Under the pieces are notes generated by a model. That model ran no database searches. It was not told the origin of the DNA and worked only from the letters and a program-made list of their open reading frames with translations. From Neobacillus cucumis (GTDB lineage Bacteria > Bacillota > Bacilli > Bacillales_B > DSM-18226), in the NCBI RefSeq assembly GCF_016107705.1, contig NZ_JAEHGC010000001.1, positions 940,201-1,004,200 on the forward strand: a stretch of 64,000 nucleotides of DNA, written 5' to 3'. A program made the translations under genes and the position numbers. Numbering within the stretch: position 1 is the stretch's first letter; the number at the start of each line of letters is the position of its first letter. Below are positions 39,657 through 46,867 of this stretch, piece after piece.

Positions 39657-42271
39657 GTAATTCATTAACATTAGCCCATTCCTTTACTGTAGAAAACGAA
39701 TCATATCCCCAGAATCTTAACGATTTGGTGGAGTCTTCCAGTAAAGTTATAGCACCCCTGGGTCCTATAACCACGTTTGCTGCGCGTCACCCTTGGGAAG
39801 GAATGGAACGCGAATCATTTGAAGAAGTGGCACGCCGTTTAAAAGCTGTTATTGATGTAGATATTTTCCCAAACGAATCAGTATTATGGTCTGCTCGAAA
39901 TCGGGGAGAGATTCATCAAGAATTTTTGGAAATGGGGCTTCAAAAATGGCTGGATGCACAATCTTTAAACCTTCCCCGTGATATTGCAGAACGTTTCTGC
40001 CGGGCTGCCCTTTTGAAGAAGCAAATACCTTCCAAGCCATTGGAAGCATCTGAGCTAAAAAGATTGGGAAAAAAAATAGGCCATTTTAAATTCCAGATTA
40101 TCGAAAAACAAGCCGTTAAAACGTTTAGTCAGCGCTTGGAACTGCTGGGTGATGAAAGAATCTCGAAAGATCTCAATCGTCACATGATTAAGTGGTGTAA
40201 ATTGTTTCTGGATGAATCCCAAGCTGTCTGGTCTATGCCGAATCGGGAAGATGGTTTCTATAATGCGTGGCGGAGACTGATTAAGTATGATCCAGACCTA
40301 AAAGCTACCGTACGAGAGCAGCTGAATGACGGACCTGAAAAAGCCGAAGATGCTTTAATGAAGGCATTGTTGGAAATGGAAATCCCTTTTTCAGAGATAC
40401 AGGAATATCTAGAAGCTCATTTACTTGCCCTTCCCGGCTGGGCGGGTATGATGCTCTGGCGTTCGCAGCAGTCATCACGAGAAAATTTACTACTTCAGGA
40501 ATATTTGGCCGTTCGGATTTCCATGGAGTGTGCATTAATTAAACCTTACCTCCCCTTGCCTGAGCAAAAAATAGAAGATAAAGTCTTCTTAGAACCGTTA
40601 ATTGCTGCTTGGGTTCAGTGGGGTGAGATGCCGATCAGTTTATTGTCCCAATTGTCTTCTTCAGAACTCAAAGCCTACTTGACACTTGCCTATCGTTTTG
40701 ATCAGGTTATCCGCCAGCGCCTTTGGTTAGAAGCATGGGAAAAAACCTACGAAGAAAAATTAATGAAGATGATTACATCGAAACAACTGGCTTCAGAAAA
40801 AAAAGCAAAGCCTATATTGGCACAATTTGCATTTTGCATTGATGTGCGTTCTGAACCTTTTCGCCGAAAGCTGGAACAGGAGGGTCCATTTGAAACATTA
40901 GGAGCCGCCGGTTTTTTCGGATTGCCGATTGAAACGGCAAATCTGGGCAGTGAACACAGCCATAACTCCTTACCGGTTATGTTCAAACCGCAATTTAAAG
41001 TAAAGGAAACTTCATCAGAGGTGGATTTAGAGCATTATCAACAACGGAATCATGCTGCCCATTCACTAGGCACTGCGTTTAAGACAATGAAGCATAACCT
41101 GCCTTCAAGTCTGTTGCTGCCAGAAATCAGCGGTCCCTGGCTGGGGCTGCAAACGTTGGCAAGGAGCTTTATTCCAAGAAGCGCCGGATCTGCATTCCGA
41201 AAAATTCGAAAAACTTGGCTGCGTAAACCTTCCACTCAACTCTCATTGGAACGCGAACATACTTTGGAAGCAGAGCTGCCGGTTGGGTTTACTGATGAGG
41301 AGAAAGTGTACTATGTTCGCCAAGCTTTGAAAATGTTGGGGCTTACCAGCTATTTCGCTCCATTAGTGGTCATTTGCGGACATGGCAGTCACAGTACAAA
41401 CAATCCATTTTCCTCGTCACTCGACTGCGGGGCATGTGGCGGCGCATCAAGTGGAATCAATGCCCGGGTGCTTGCGTCCATGTGTAATCTTCCAAGTGTT
41501 AGGCAATCTCTTGCTATGGAGGGAATTTCGATTCCGGAAGATACCGTTTTTGCTGCAGCCGAACATATTACAACCCTTGATGAACTAAAATGGCTTTATG
41601 TTCCGGATCTAACAAATTCAGCCAAAGAAGCATTTGATCAAATCGAGGCCATATTGTTAAAAGTTAGTGAAAAAGCTAATGCTGAACGTATACCACAATT
41701 ACCAAATATAAACTTGAATTGCAAAAATCCAAAGGCCGAGGCTGAACGCTTTGCAGAAGATTGGAGTGAAGTACGTCCTGAGTGGGGATTAGCGCGCAAT
41801 GCAGCCTTTATTATAGGAGAACGAAACCTTACCCGGGACTGCAATCTGAATGGGAGAGCGTTTTTACAAAATTATAAATGGCAGAATGATAAAAACGGTG
41901 ATCTGCTTACTGCTATTATTGATGGTCCAGGTACAGTTTGCCAATGGATTAACTTACAGTATTATGCATCTACTGTTGCCCCACATTATTATGGCAGCGG
42001 AAATAAAGCAACCCAAACTGTAACAGCTGGTATAGGCGTTATGCAAGGGAATGCCAGTGACTTATTATCCGGACTTCCTTGGCAGTCTGTGATGCAATCG
42101 GATCTAGAGGTCTATCATGCTCCATTAAGACTGCTGATGGTCATTCAAGCGCCAAGAGAGTATGTGCAGAGGGCACTTAACCAAAATCAGGCATTTCATC
42201 AAAAAGTTAAAAATGGATGGATTCGGCTTGCGTCCATTGATCCGGAAGGAAACTGGAAGAACTGGTCTTAA
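39653..42271 (+). CDS. dabA: DAB inorganic-carbon transporter subunit DabA (MpsB, DUF2309)
   Basis: An 872-residue DUF2309 protein, the zinc-dependent, carbonic-anhydrase-like partner of DabB on the cytoplasmic side of the membrane. The ligand Cys and Asp lie in FCIDVRSEPF (Cys395, Asp397, Arg399). The second half of the site is VICGHGSHSTNNP and LDCGACGGASSG, where His577 and Cys592 keep the 15-residue spacing reported for Halothiobacillus DabA. GTG at 39653 overlaps the dabB stop (GTGA) and follows AAGGAGGG. The S. aureus homologues MpsAB supply CO2/bicarbonate and support membrane potential. All key residues seem present, so it should be active. Confidence 0.94.
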   Translation: MSNSLTLAHSFTVENESYPQNLNDLVESSSKVIAPLGPITTFAARHPWEGMERESFEEVARRLKAVIDVDIFPNESVLWSARNRGEIHQEFLEMGLQKWLDAQSLNLPRDIAERFCRAALLKKQIPSKPLEASELKRLGKKIGHFKFQIIEKQAVKTFSQRLELLGDERISKDLNRHMIKWCKLFLDESQAVWSMPNREDGFYNAWRRLIKYDPDLKATVREQLNDGPEKAEDALMKALLEMEIPFSEIQEYLEAHLLALPGWAGMMLWRSQQSSRENLLLQEYLAVRISMECALIKPYLPLPEQKIEDKVFLEPLIAAWVQWGEMPISLLSQLSSSELKAYLTLAYRFDQVIRQRLWLEAWEKTYEEKLMKMITSKQLASEKKAKPILAQFAFCIDVRSEPFRRKLEQEGPFETLGAAGFFGLPIETANLGSEHSHNSLPVMFKPQFKVKETSSEVDLEHYQQRNHAAHSLGTAFKTMKHNLPSSLLLPEISGPWLGLQTLARSFIPRSAGSAFRKIRKTWLRKPSTQLSLEREHTLEAELPVGFTDEEKVYYVRQALKMLGLTSYFAPLVVICGHGSHSTNNPFSSSLDCGACGGASSGINARVLASMCNLPSVRQSLAMEGISIPEDTVFAAAEHITTLDELKWLYVPDLTNSAKEAFDQIEAILLKVSEKANAERIPQLPNINLNCKNPKAEAERFAEDWSEVRPEWGLARNAAFIIGERNLTRDCNLNGRAFLQNYKWQNDKNGDLLTAIIDGPGTVCQWINLQYYASTVAPHYYGSGNKATQTVTAGIGVMQGNASDLLSGLPWQSVMQSDLEVYHAPLRLLMVIQAPREYVQRALNQNQAFHQKVKNGWIRLASIDPEGNWKNWS

Positions 42272-42350
42272 TGCTTTCCCCCAGTAAAAAAAGCCATATA
42301 TTCGTTCGTAATTTAAGTAATTTTGATAGAGAGAAGGAACAGGAATCATT

Positions 42351-42716
42351 ATGGATAAATCAAAAGGAACTATTGAAGCCGAAATAAGTAAAGCTTTAAC
42401 TCATTGGGAGAAAAATTATCTGGGACGCGGTTCAGTATCCGTTAAATCAGATATCTTACGAGATATGATTATCGTAATTTTACATGGCATATTATCCCCC
42501 GCTGAATATTCCCTGTGTCAGGACAAAGAGGGATTATTATCCGTGAAAAAGACTCGAAACAGTTTAGTTGAATCAGGCATAGAAGAATTAAAAGATATTA
42601 TTTTCACGATAACTGGTGAAGAAGTTGTTAGTTTTTACACTGATATCAGTACGCGTACCGGAGAACGCGTCATGTTTTTTAAGCTTTCGAGTAATTTGGA
42701 GAACAAATTATCTTAA
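42351..42716 (+). CDS. mpsC: MpsC/DUF2294 family protein
   Basis: A 121-residue soluble protein with LTHWEKNYLGRGSVSVKSDI (residues 17-36), LRDMIIVILHGILSPAEYSL and VSFYTDISTRTGERVMFFKL. This is the DUF2294 pattern, named MpsC after the third gene of the S. aureus mpsABC operon. Function is unknown; the co-occurrence with DabB/DabA suggests an accessory or regulatory role. It begins 79 bp after dabA with GAAGGAACAGGAATC ahead of the ATG and is followed after about 20 bp by the next gene, so all four genes look co-transcribed. Confidence 0.85.
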   Translation: MDKSKGTIEAEISKALTHWEKNYLGRGSVSVKSDILRDMIIVILHGILSPAEYSLCQDKEGLLSVKKTRNSLVESGIEELKDIIFTITGEEVVSFYTDISTRTGERVMFFKLSSNLENKLS

Positions 42717-42739
42717 GAGAGGATAATGAGGTGAATGCA

Positions 42740-43225
42740 ATGGGTACAGATAAGAAAAAAAAGTTGTTTTTTGTCATTGGATTGAACTATAAAATCGAAC
42801 ATATCCTAAATGAGAATTCCAATATGAATCCTGAGAATTTCCTGATTTTGCAAAGCTATCAACAAGTTATTTCCCCCTTTGGTGATTTAATGAGGGACAT
42901 CATTATGGCTGTTTATCAAAAAAATGTAGACGAAATCATTGTCGCAGCAGCTGTAGAAGAGAACAAACCGAACTTAGAGGCAATCTTTAAAAAGATATAC
43001 GAAAAAAAAGAATTACAGAAAAAAATTGAAACATTTGATTATCTTTTTAAACATTGCAGACCTGAGTTTCCAAGGGGAACAATAAAGGAATGGCTCGAGG
43101 GCAGCGGTACATTACATGAAAATATAAATACCACTGTCAACATCATTCGAAACCATCCTTTGATTCCTTCGGATGTAAAGGTTAGGGAATTAATAATTGA
43201 TAAGGCCAAACTTGCTGTCTTTTAA
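42740..43225 (+). CDS. Degenerate beta-carbonic-anhydrase-like protein without zinc ligands (YbcF-like)
   Basis: About 161 residues aligning end to end with the beta-carbonic anhydrase YtiB encoded at 44861-45433. Yti[21 protein letters not shown] matches SPFGDLMRDIIMAVYQKNV here, and [17 protein letters not shown] matches NHPLIPSDVKVRELIID. The catalytic residues are gone: the C-x-D-x-R motif is G-L-N-Y-K, and H-x-x-C (HHDC) is AVEE. So the fold is kept but zinc cannot bind in the usual way. It closes the dab operon; B. subtilis ybcF near ndhF-ybcC is the likely counterpart. ATG 42740 follows GAGGTG; GTG 42731 is an alternative start. Confidence 0.85.
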   Translation: MGTDKKKKLFFVIGLNYKIEHILNENSNMNPENFLILQSYQQVISPFGDLMRDIIMAVYQKNVDEIIVAAAVEENKPNLEAIFKKIYEKKELQKKIETFDYLFKHCRPEFPRGTIKEWLEGSGTLHENINTTVNIIRNHPLIPSDVKVRELIIDKAKLAVF

Positions 43226-43236
43226 ACTTCAATCTT

Positions 43237-43268
43237 AAATGGGGTAGTGAAACGCATTACCCCCTTCT
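43237..43268 (+). terminator. Terminator of the dab operon
   Basis: GGGGTAGTG pairs with CATTACCCC around AAACG, followed by CTTCTTT. Confidence 0.8.
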
Positions 43269-43291
43269 TTAACTAACCACAATATTTTCTC

Positions 43292-43368
43292 TCCACAAAG
43301 ATAAATTTAATTCTTTTTTAAATTTGGGTTCATTTTTTAGAAATGAATGCTGTATAATTATCATAAAA
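43292..43368 (+). repeat. Right copy of the imperfect direct repeat flanking the dab operon
   Basis: TCCACAAAG, then AATTCTTTTTTAAAT, TTTTTTAGAAATG and GTATAATTATCATAAAATTA, in the same order as at 37592-37672. This copy has a good -10 box (TATAAT, 43353-43358) and probably is the promoter region of the next gene; the left copy has TATAGT at that place. Confidence 0.5.
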
Positions 43369-43447
43369 TTAAGGAAACAGATTTTTAATTGTGTAAAAGG
43401 GATAAAATAATGATTAAGTAAAAATATTCTCATAGGAGGTGAACAAT

Positions 43448-43705
43448 TTGAAATTAGTTGATGAACTATACGAAATGTATCGGAATAAATTGACTGGTGA
43501 TGAAGAAGATATTGATATGCTGGCATTCGCTTTTCTTGAGGAAATGTCCCATGAAGATTTACTCGCATTAATCCAAGATATGGATAAACAAGAGCTTTAT
43601 GATTTGATGGGGTTATATTTAATCGAAAGTTTAAAGGGTAAATTTGCTCAAGAAGAATATGGACAGCACCGGACACATACCTTTTATCCTCGTAATATAC
43701 ATTAA
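43448..43705 (+). CDS. DUF6154 family small acidic protein
   Basis: An 85-residue acidic helical protein starting with TTG at 43448 (MKLVDELYEMYRNKLTGDEE), seven bases after AGGAGGTG. The middle reads LAFAFLEEMSHEDLLALIQD and LYDLMGLYLIESLKGKF. From memory this is the DUF6154 family found widely in Bacillaceae; no function is known. A GTG at 43439 overlaps the ribosome site and is rejected. It is monocistronic with the terminator at 43719-43757. Confidence 0.75.
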   Translation: MKLVDELYEMYRNKLTGDEEDIDMLAFAFLEEMSHEDLLALIQDMDKQELYDLMGLYLIESLKGKFAQEEYGQHRTHTFYPRNIH

Positions 43706-43718
43706 TTTTACATATAGA

Positions 43719-43757
43719 CTAAGGAGAAATTGCCTTTGGGCAATTTCCTTTTTTTTG
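43719..43757 (+). terminator. Terminator after the DUF6154 gene
   Basis: AAGGAGAAATTGCC pairs with GGCAATTTCCTT (one bulge) around TTTG, followed by TTTTTTTG. Confidence 0.88.
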
Positions 43758-43810
43758 TACAAAAAAAGGTTGATGGCATGCTACAATAGTGGTGGAAAGG
43801 GGGAAAAAAG

Positions 43811-43978
43811 ATGTATACAGTTTTCGTAGTATGTATTGTAATTGTAATCGTTGTTTTACTGCTTGCAGTTCTTACCACATCTAAAGCCTACTCATATAAA
43901 CATACCGTTGATCCATTGGAAAATAATCCTTATGCAGAGAAAGAAAACAAGGATGAAGAGGAACAAAATAAGCCATAA
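43811..43978 (+). CDS. ytzI: Small membrane protein YtzI
   Basis: A 55-residue protein, MYTVFVVCIVIVIVVLLLAV at the start, one membrane-spanning helix, then a polar tail with YKHTVDPLENNPYAEKENKD. The pattern and the place next to luxS match YtzI of B. subtilis. Function is unknown. GGAAAGGGGGAAAAAAG gives a strong ribosome site before the ATG at 43811. It is too short to be picked up by usual length cut-offs. A terminator follows at once. Confidence 0.8.
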   Translation: MYTVFVVCIVIVIVVLLLAVLTTSKAYSYKHTVDPLENNPYAEKENKDEEEQNKP

Positions 43979-43980
43979 AA

Positions 43981-44012
43981 AAATTCCTATTCGATTGAAT
44001 AGGAGTTTTTTT
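43981..44012. terminator. Bidirectional terminator between ytzI and luxS
   Basis: TCCTATTC and GAATAGGA pair around GATT, with AAAAAATT before and TTTTTTTAC after. Confidence 0.85.
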
Positions 44013-44013
44013 A

Positions 44014-44484
44014 CTATGCAAATACTTGCTTTAAATCCTCTTTGCTGATTTTAAGCCATTCACGCATTAACTCTTTAGCGGCTTCTAAATTGTGAAGCTT
44101 TGCCTGTCCACACTGTCTTTCAGTTGCAGCTGGAACTTCTGTTGCTTCAAGTGAAATTTTCATTGTATCTTCAATAAGATCAATAACTTTATCTACTGTT
44201 GGTTCTCCATTAACAACAAGGTAATAGCCTGTTTGACAACCCATAGGCGATATATCAATAATGCTGAAATCATACTTTTCAGCAGCCTCACGAATATTAT
44301 GTGCCAGTAGGTGCTCAAGAGAATGAATGGCATCTGGTTTCATGGCCGCTTTATTTGGCTGGCAAAATCGAATATCAAATTTATTAACAACACCGTCGCT
44401 GCCTACCTTTTGGACACCACAGTGGCGGACATACGGGGCTTTAACAGCATTATGATCTAAATCAAAGCTTTCAACTGAAGGCAT
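44014..44484 (-). CDS. luxS: S-ribosylhomocysteine lyase
   Basis: A 156-residue metalloenzyme that cleaves S-ribosylhomocysteine to homocysteine and DPD, the precursor of autoinducer-2. The metal site is HSLEH (His54, Glu57, His58) with Cys in [11 protein letters not shown]. The catalytic Cys84 region is [13 protein letters not shown]. Length is standard. It belongs to the activated methyl cycle fed by MetK, encoded 27 kb away. AGGAGTGATATGA lies before the start at 44484. It is monocistronic. Confidence 0.98.
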   Translation of the reverse strand: MPSVESFDLDHNAVKAPYVRHCGVQKVGSDGVVNKFDIRFCQPNKAAMKPDAIHSLEHLLAHNIREAAEKYDFSIIDISPMGCQTGYYLVVNGEPTVDKVIDLIEDTMKISLEATEVPAATERQCGQAKLHNLEAAKELMREWLKISKEDLKQVFA

Positions 44485-44625
44485 TCATATCACTCCTCTA
44501 CATATTTCTTCCCTATCATACTATAAAATCCGAGTTTTTACATCTACTTAGTTCAAATTAACAATTTAGACGTTACTTTAAAATTATGGTATGTTGTAGA
44601 TACTGATTCTCTAGAGGTGAACTGC

Positions 44626-44880
44626 ATGTTTAAAAAAACATTTATCGGGTTGATTCGTTTCTACCAAGTGGTGATCTCACCTTTAAAATCGCCGACCTGC
44701 CGTTTTTATCCCACCTGCTCCCATTATGGCTTGGAGGCCATTCAGCGCTTTGGAGCACTAAAGGGCGGCTGGTTAACAATCAAACGGATTTTAAAATGTC
44801 ATCCTTTTCACCCAGGAGGTCTCGATCCTGTTCCTGAAAAAAAGAACGAGGTAAAGGATATTAGTCCTCGTATCCGTTGA
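44626..44880 (+). CDS. yidD: Membrane protein insertion efficiency factor YidD (YtjA)
   Basis: An 84-residue small Cys-containing protein, [20 protein letters not shown], with the family block [20 protein letters not shown] and [14 protein letters not shown]. YidD acts beside YidC in membrane protein insertion. The ATG at 44626 follows GAGGTGAACTGC; the three residues upstream are rejected. The 3' end overlaps the convergent ytiB by 20 bases. Confidence 0.93.
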   Translation: MFKKTFIGLIRFYQVVISPLKSPTCRFYPTCSHYGLEAIQRFGALKGGWLTIKRILKCHPFHPGGLDPVPEKKNEVKDISPRIR

Positions 44881-45433
44881 CAATCAAATCAAGCTTTCCT
44901 GTCTTTGGATCAATAACAAGGCCGTGAACCGGTACGCCTTCTGGCATTAGCGGGTGATACTTAATGGTATTGACACTGTGGACAACACTCTCTTGGACGT
45001 TATCAAACCCATGCAGCCACTCTTCAAAATCAACCCCTGCATATTTTAATGTCTCAAGTTTTTCTTCTGAAATCCCCCGCTTTTTCATGCTTTCAATTAC
45101 CGGGCCTGCTTTTAGTCCACTCATGCCGCAATCATGGTGGGCAATGACCATTACTTCATCTGCTTGTAATTCAAAAACTGCAATCAGAATACTGCGCATA
45201 ATACTACCAAACGGATGGGAAACAATCGCACCAGCATTTTTGACAAGTTTGATGTCCCCATTATTCAAATTCAGCGCTTTTGGCAATAACTCCAATAATC
45301 TGGTGTCCATACAGGTAAGGACCACCATTTTCTTTTTTGGGAATTTGGTCGTTTCATATTTTTCATATTCCCGATTTTCCACAAATTGCTTATTAAATTC
45401 CAAAATATCATGTAACATTTTCTTTCCTGTCAT
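44861..45433 (-). CDS. ytiB: Beta-carbonic anhydrase (YtiB)
   Basis: A 190-residue beta-class carbonic anhydrase, interconverting CO2 and bicarbonate. The zinc and catalytic dyad residues are all present: [10 protein letters not shown] (Cys, Asp, Arg) and [10 protein letters not shown] (His-x-x-Cys). B. subtilis YtiB is the counterpart. The ATG at 45433 is nine bases after AAAGG and is chosen over the ATG at 45439. It is convergent with yidD, with a 20-base overlap and no visible terminator between them. It could supply the intact enzymatic counterpart of the degenerate paralogue in the dab operon. Confidence 0.93.
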   Translation of the reverse strand: MTGKKMLHDILEFNKQFVENREYEKYETTKFPKKKMVVLTCMDTRLLELLPKALNLNNGDIKLVKNAGAIVSHPFGSIMRSILIAVFELQADEVMVIAHHDCGMSGLKAGPVIESMKKRGISEEKLETLKYAGVDFEEWLHGFDNVQESVVHSVNTIKYHPLMPEGVPVHGLVIDPKTGKLDLIVNGYED

Positions 45434-45598
45434 AGCCATCTACCTTTCGTTTCGTATTTCCTTTTCTCTATCTTATATAAATTCTGCTTCCGGCAGTAAA
45501 CTTTTTGCTTGCAAATAAGGTTATTTTTTTGTAAGATACATAAGGAAATCGGAATCGTTCCGTATTATACATGCAATTTTTAAAAAATTTTCTCATTT

Positions 45599-45619
45599 AA
45601 ATCGTAATTAATCCGATTT
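45599..45619 (+). promoter_or_regulatory. Zur box upstream of the zinc-binding lipoprotein gene
   Basis: AAATCGTAAT-T-AATCCGATTT matches the B. subtilis Zur operator (AAATCGTAAT-N-ATTACGATTT) at all but two positions. It lies 24 bp before the start codon, where bound Zur would block transcription when zinc is plentiful. Confidence 0.8.
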
Positions 45620-45642
45620 ATTATTTTATTAAAGGAGTTTTT

Positions 45643-46581
45643 ATGAAAAAAATTATTCTTTTTCTTTCGATCCTAGTTCCTTTAAGTTTGCTATTGGCAG
45701 GATGTACATCCAATAATAACCAAGTGCAAAAAAAGAAAGGGCAATTAACCATATATACAACAGTATTCCCACTTCAGTATTTTACTGAACAAATTGGCGG
45801 AAAATATGTAAATGTAAAAACCATTTATCCCCCTGGAGCGGATGAACATACCTTTGAACCATCGCAAAAGGATATGATGAACCTTGCAGATTCAGACCTA
45901 TTTTTCTATATTGGTTTAGGTCTTGAAGGCTTTGTAGAAAAGGCAAAGACCACCTTACAGGACGAGAATGTTACATTAGTTGCAGCTGCTGATCAGCTTC
46001 AACTTCCAAAAGATCAGCATACTGATGAAGCGGATGAAGATGGCCATCAACATGGCGATATAAACCCCCATGTATGGCTTGACCCTATATACTCTAAAGA
46101 AATGGCTGGAGTTATTAAAAATTCATTAATAAAAAATATGCCGCAGCATAAAACATTATTTAATGAAAATTACCAAAGGCTTGCAAAGCAATTGGATAAT
46201 CTAAATACAAGGTATCAAGAAACGATAAAAAATGCACCACATAAAGAAATAATCGTTACCCATGCTGCATTTGGCTATTGGGAAACTCGTTATGGAATTA
46301 AGCAAATTAGTATTTCCGGTTTATCGACAACGAATGAACCTACACAGAAAGAATTAGAAAAAATCATTTCATTGGCCGACCGTGAAGGATTACACTATAT
46401 TCTTTTTGAACAAAATGTTCATTCCAAATTAGGAGAGATTGTCAAAAATGAAATTGGTGCAAAGGCACTTCCCATTCACAATTTGGCCATTTTAACCGAA
46501 GATAATATAAAAAATAAAGAAACCTATTTTACTTTAATGAATAAAAATTTAGCGACGCTAAAAACTGCTTTATCTAAATAA
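45643..46581 (+). CDS. znuA: Zinc ABC transporter substrate-binding lipoprotein (ZnuA/AdcA-like)
   Basis: A 312-residue cluster A-I metal-binding protein. MKKIILFLSILVPLSLLLAG with lipobox LAGC marks a lipoprotein. Metal ligands fit the zinc type: GADEHTFEPSQKD (His), a His/Asp loop HTDEADEDGHQHGDINPHVW (His), VTHAAFGYW (His) and the C-terminal FEQNVHSKL region. The Zur box 24 bp upstream agrees with zinc. No ATPase or permease gene is adjacent, so it must work with a transporter encoded elsewhere. AAAGGAG precedes the ATG. Confidence 0.92.
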   Translation: MKKIILFLSILVPLSLLLAGCTSNNNQVQKKKGQLTIYTTVFPLQYFTEQIGGKYVNVKTIYPPGADEHTFEPSQKDMMNLADSDLFFYIGLGLEGFVEKAKTTLQDENVTLVAAADQLQLPKDQHTDEADEDGHQHGDINPHVWLDPIYSKEMAGVIKNSLIKNMPQHKTLFNENYQRLAKQLDNLNTRYQETIKNAPHKEIIVTHAAFGYWETRYGIKQISISGLSTTNEPTQKELEKIISLADREGLHYILFEQNVHSKLGEIVKNEIGAKALPIHNLAILTEDNIKNKETYFTLMNKNLATLKTALSK

Positions 46582-46663
46582 AATTCCTTTTACTCCCACG
46601 GATGGCACAATACCAAACATCAAAAGCTATAGCTGTATTACGAAATTAAAAGGAGTGATACAA

Positions 46664-46822
46664 ATGGCACAAGATGTTTTATGTGAAGTCAATAACTGTA
46701 CTTATTGGGCAAAAGGAAATAAATGCAGCGCTGAACAAATATATGTTGTAAGTCATAAAGGGAAAACAGCAGATAATATTCAAGAAACAGATTGTAAAAC
46801 CTTTGAACCTGAGGGAATATAA
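46664..46822 (+). CDS. DUF1540 domain protein
   Basis: A 52-residue protein, MAQDVLCEVNNCTYWAKGNK, with four Cys in the DUF1540 pattern C-x-V-x-x-C-x-Y-W ... C-x-A-x-x-I-x-V ... C-x-T-F. The Cys pattern suggests a small metal-binding knuckle, but no function is known. AAAGGAGTGATACAA precedes the ATG at 46664. It ends in a clear terminator. It lies after znuA with an 82-bp gap. Confidence 0.85.
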   Translation: MAQDVLCEVNNCTYWAKGNKCSAEQIYVVSHKGKTADNIQETDCKTFEPEGI

Positions 46823-46825
46823 CGA

Positions 46826-46862
46826 AGAGAACCAGGCATTTGAGATCTGCCTGGTTCTTTTT
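46826..46862. terminator. Bidirectional terminator between the DUF1540 gene and menE
   Basis: AGAACCAGGCA pairs with TGCCTGGTTCT around TTTGAGATC, followed by TTTTAATT. Confidence 0.88.
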
Positions 46863-46867
46863 AATTA

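Noticed and set aside
44861..44880. Frameshift at the convergent yidD/ytiB ends because of the 20-base overlap
   Set aside because: Both proteins keep full family length and sensible C-termini; a short convergent overlap is enough explanation.
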